This document shows positions 57,901 to 58,461 of a stretch of 58,461 bases of DNA, one piece after another. The notes under the pieces are model-generated. The model saw nothing but the letters and a program-made list of their open reading frames with translations, was not told the origin of the DNA and did no database searches. The position numbers and the translations under genes are program-made. The stretch lies in the IMG/VR virus record IMGVR_UViG_3300044678_001332, positions 1 to 58,461 of that record. One strand, given 5' to 3'. This DNA comes from a virus. Within the stretch, counting starts at the first letter, position 1; the number at the start of each line of letters is the position of its first letter.

Positions 57901-58461
57901 AGTGTTATCTAGTATTAATAAACTGTTTAATCTATTTAAACCTAAAGAAGATAGAAACTCTAATAAAGGTAAACTAGAACAATTAATAACTAATGGTACT
58001 ATTCTTTCTACTATTAGAAGTGAAATGTATTTTGAATTAATACCTTATCCTGAAGGAGGATCATTAGTAGAACCTCATGATGAAGATGGTTCTGTTATAA
58101 AATCTGATGTAAGATTTAGAAAAGGTATAAAGATAGGTGATCAATACTATGGTATTAAAGTAGCTTATAAACTACATCCTAGTAAATATGTAAACTTTAC
58201 AAATGAATCTGGTCAAACAGAAACTCTAACTGAAGTTACATTGGGATATATTAATGACCCTAAAAGAATTATGGTTAAAAAACCAGATGGTTCTTATGGT
58301 GAATTAAATATTAATGATCCTAATGAAGTAAAACAATTAAACTCTGCATTTGTAAATCCAGTAACAAATGAATTTACAGAATCAGGAAAAGAGTTTGTTC
58401 AAGAATATATTAAATTACAAGCAGGATTTGAAAAACTATTAAAAGCTTTTGGAGATAAAAA
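54932..58461 (+). CDS. Giant virion protein (partial, runs off right edge)
   Basis: Starts MDELDKLLAEGKITASEYAR and stays open for at least 1176 codons to the edge. It contains Gly/Ala-rich hydrophobic segments (KLIGKSATAVAGGIGMVPSI, FLQGASFVIGAIATEGLMTL, then AWKEIFIGALLGSVGGPGGK-like stretch near residue 480) and long charged coiled coils (roughly residues 700-860). The hydrophobic segments in an otherwise soluble protein are typical of internal virion proteins that insert into the host membrane during ejection. In related phages the virion RNA polymerase lies in this gene neighbourhood. No polymerase motif is visible in the part present. Confidence 0.65.
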   Translation, partial: MDELDKLLAEGKITASEYARLVRQQTESQSADYRKSEVLEAAAGIQQFYKSHLGIDPSDIASGQPEYQMSMSPEELETYTSRGITPSTYRDYEDDRAEAQSFADKLGNGLTKLIGKSATAVAGGIGMVPSIAANVAGQLEDIVNGDNTSFHEIYDNFYYRALDEANAAMDEALPHYVTREEENASLLNSLGTANFWTNDFLQGASFVIGAIATEGLMTLGAEASGLRNLTRTLDAVKKGTKVDDIAGLMGRSATAQTGYEAVTLGRQIITGAGYESSVEALSFVKDAERQWLDDYRSQHLEEPTEEEYAKAMEEIYSVANGVFGMNMLVVGTTQAKTLPGLFAPKLANSIRRVLGKGEIAEASQIIQTSKLSAKQLDRAAKNLGKTVDEVKAIPNIAKEATYSKLGKITSRTARGLEGAVFEGGQEGLQKAISYSALDYLNDRMDPAANEDFMDSWMYGLTKAFGNNAESWKEIFIGALLGSVGGPGGKGGWQGGIYEGFRDRTKSENFQNVLNLANNYSKNSEGILNNYLKHWNLTLNLQDKKDRAYDKNDMYDYHSQEAKEVFNYLNFMKKMGRLSEVDEQLSDSLNKLNKKQFEELYGYKNLTNTEFTKRKAELSQKIAREISDVSESADKGASIYRGGDQDVLDGIAYTIYAHKNADNRESKIAEEVSKLVGIIDPRSLVEISRDNQRLKLKDGWLYTYKSKLKGLKAAKKALENRMLSGSVNKKDVQIDELEKKIKQKEKELKALLKEEYNTRKALRKSPITPEYELDYDEFEEKVNKQAEFLEKLEKHYETDGIDKSEIEQKLADLKKLARDREKYIGEFNRLLTSEGLKELETSIEGLRKEFAKEQVDATTMAIMEVERSKKASQRVYKAQELAFKLRAKRLSGIEQPITEDLNAETIDTLSDNANQYYTQMIAIANSIVGASQNNDDKIAALESLIKQFAEEVANVPEELRRDYEILLDRFKTQIESLINSLKKTPGSKSGQVLSSINKLFNLFKPKEDRNSNKGKLEQLITNGTILSTIRSEMYFELIPYPEGGSLVEPHDEDGSVIKSDVRFRKGIKIGDQYYGIKVAYKLHPSKYVNFTNESGQTETLTEVTLGYINDPKRIMVKKPDGSYGELNINDPNEVKQLNSAFVNPVTNEFTESGKEFVQEYIKLQAGFEKLLKAFGDK

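Noticed and set aside
1-58461. Stop-codon reassignment, known in some crAss-like phages
   Set aside because: TAG (for example 35498-35500 and 36572-36574), TGA and TAA all end genes at sensible places and long genes have no internal stops; the code is standard.
54932-58461. Virion RNA polymerase in the last partial gene
   Set aside because: No catalytic DxDxD-type polymerase motif is visible in the part inside the window, so only a generic virion protein is called.

Overview
This window looks like part of a crAss-like phage genome (order Crassvirales, podovirus-like) infecting a member of the Bacteroidota. The main evidence is the gene order terminase large subunit, very large portal, acidic scaffold-like protein, major capsid protein, connector/ring proteins, lysis cassette, more ring proteins, a 1640-residue tail protein, then giant virion cargo proteins. 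The DNA is AT-rich, uses the standard bacterial code (TAA, TAG and TGA all end genes), has few Shine-Dalgarno sites, and carries promoter-like boxes of the Bacteroidota type TAnnTTTG. A type IX secretion (T9SS) sorting domain in one gene (34368-34934) suggests a Flavobacteriia, Cytophagia or Sphingobacteriia-type host rather than gut Bacteroides. This host call is inference.

Region 1-6506 reads leftward. It holds small accessory genes (a MazG/DUF5664-like nucleotide pyrophosphohydrolase, a Myb/SANT-like protein, a tiny lipoprotein, several microproteins joined by ATGA/TAATG/TGATG overlaps), a tRNA-Arg(UCU), a second tRNA-like gene with an abnormally long middle, and hairpin terminators. It also contains two gene-free blocks of about 560 and 665 nt packed with perfect inverted repeats, which I interpret as two related large structured RNAs. 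Between them sits an AcrIII-1 (DUF1874) ring nuclease, an anti-type III CRISPR protein.

Region 6507-9573 starts the rightward half: a promoter with a leader of about 320 nt, a GroES-like co-chaperonin, small early-type genes, an HU/IHF-like protein, a ferritin/Dps-like helical protein and a candidate small terminase. Region 9574-20725 is packaging and head: terL, portal, scaffold-like protein, capsid protein and connector-type proteins, punctuated by terminator hairpins and TAnnTTTG boxes. Region 20731-31850 is a run of fibre/adhesin-type proteins (collagen repeats, C1q-like head, beta-rich repeats, beta-helix). Region 31858-34934 encodes four proteins with signal peptides, the last with a T9SS type B sorting domain; they look exported by the host machinery rather than packaged. 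Region 34951-36574 is a lysis cassette (coiled-coil membrane protein, holin-like protein, M15 peptidase endolysin, spanin-like protein).

Region 36577-44013 encodes ring and tail (muzzle-type) proteins. From 44016 to the right edge come huge virion cargo proteins. The first (2236 aa) has two HExxH motifs, an R-S-E type ADP-ribosyltransferase domain and many short Gly-Gly motifs. The second (746 aa) ends in a lambda-like -1 frameshift signal (GGGAAAG plus a hairpin) that would fuse it to a lysozyme-like domain and a long tail reading frame lacking its own plausible start, giving about 1385 aa. The last gene (from 54932) runs off the window. The strongest leads are the frameshift, the injected ADP-ribosyltransferase, the twin structured RNAs around the ring nuclease, and the T9SS-targeted phage proteins.
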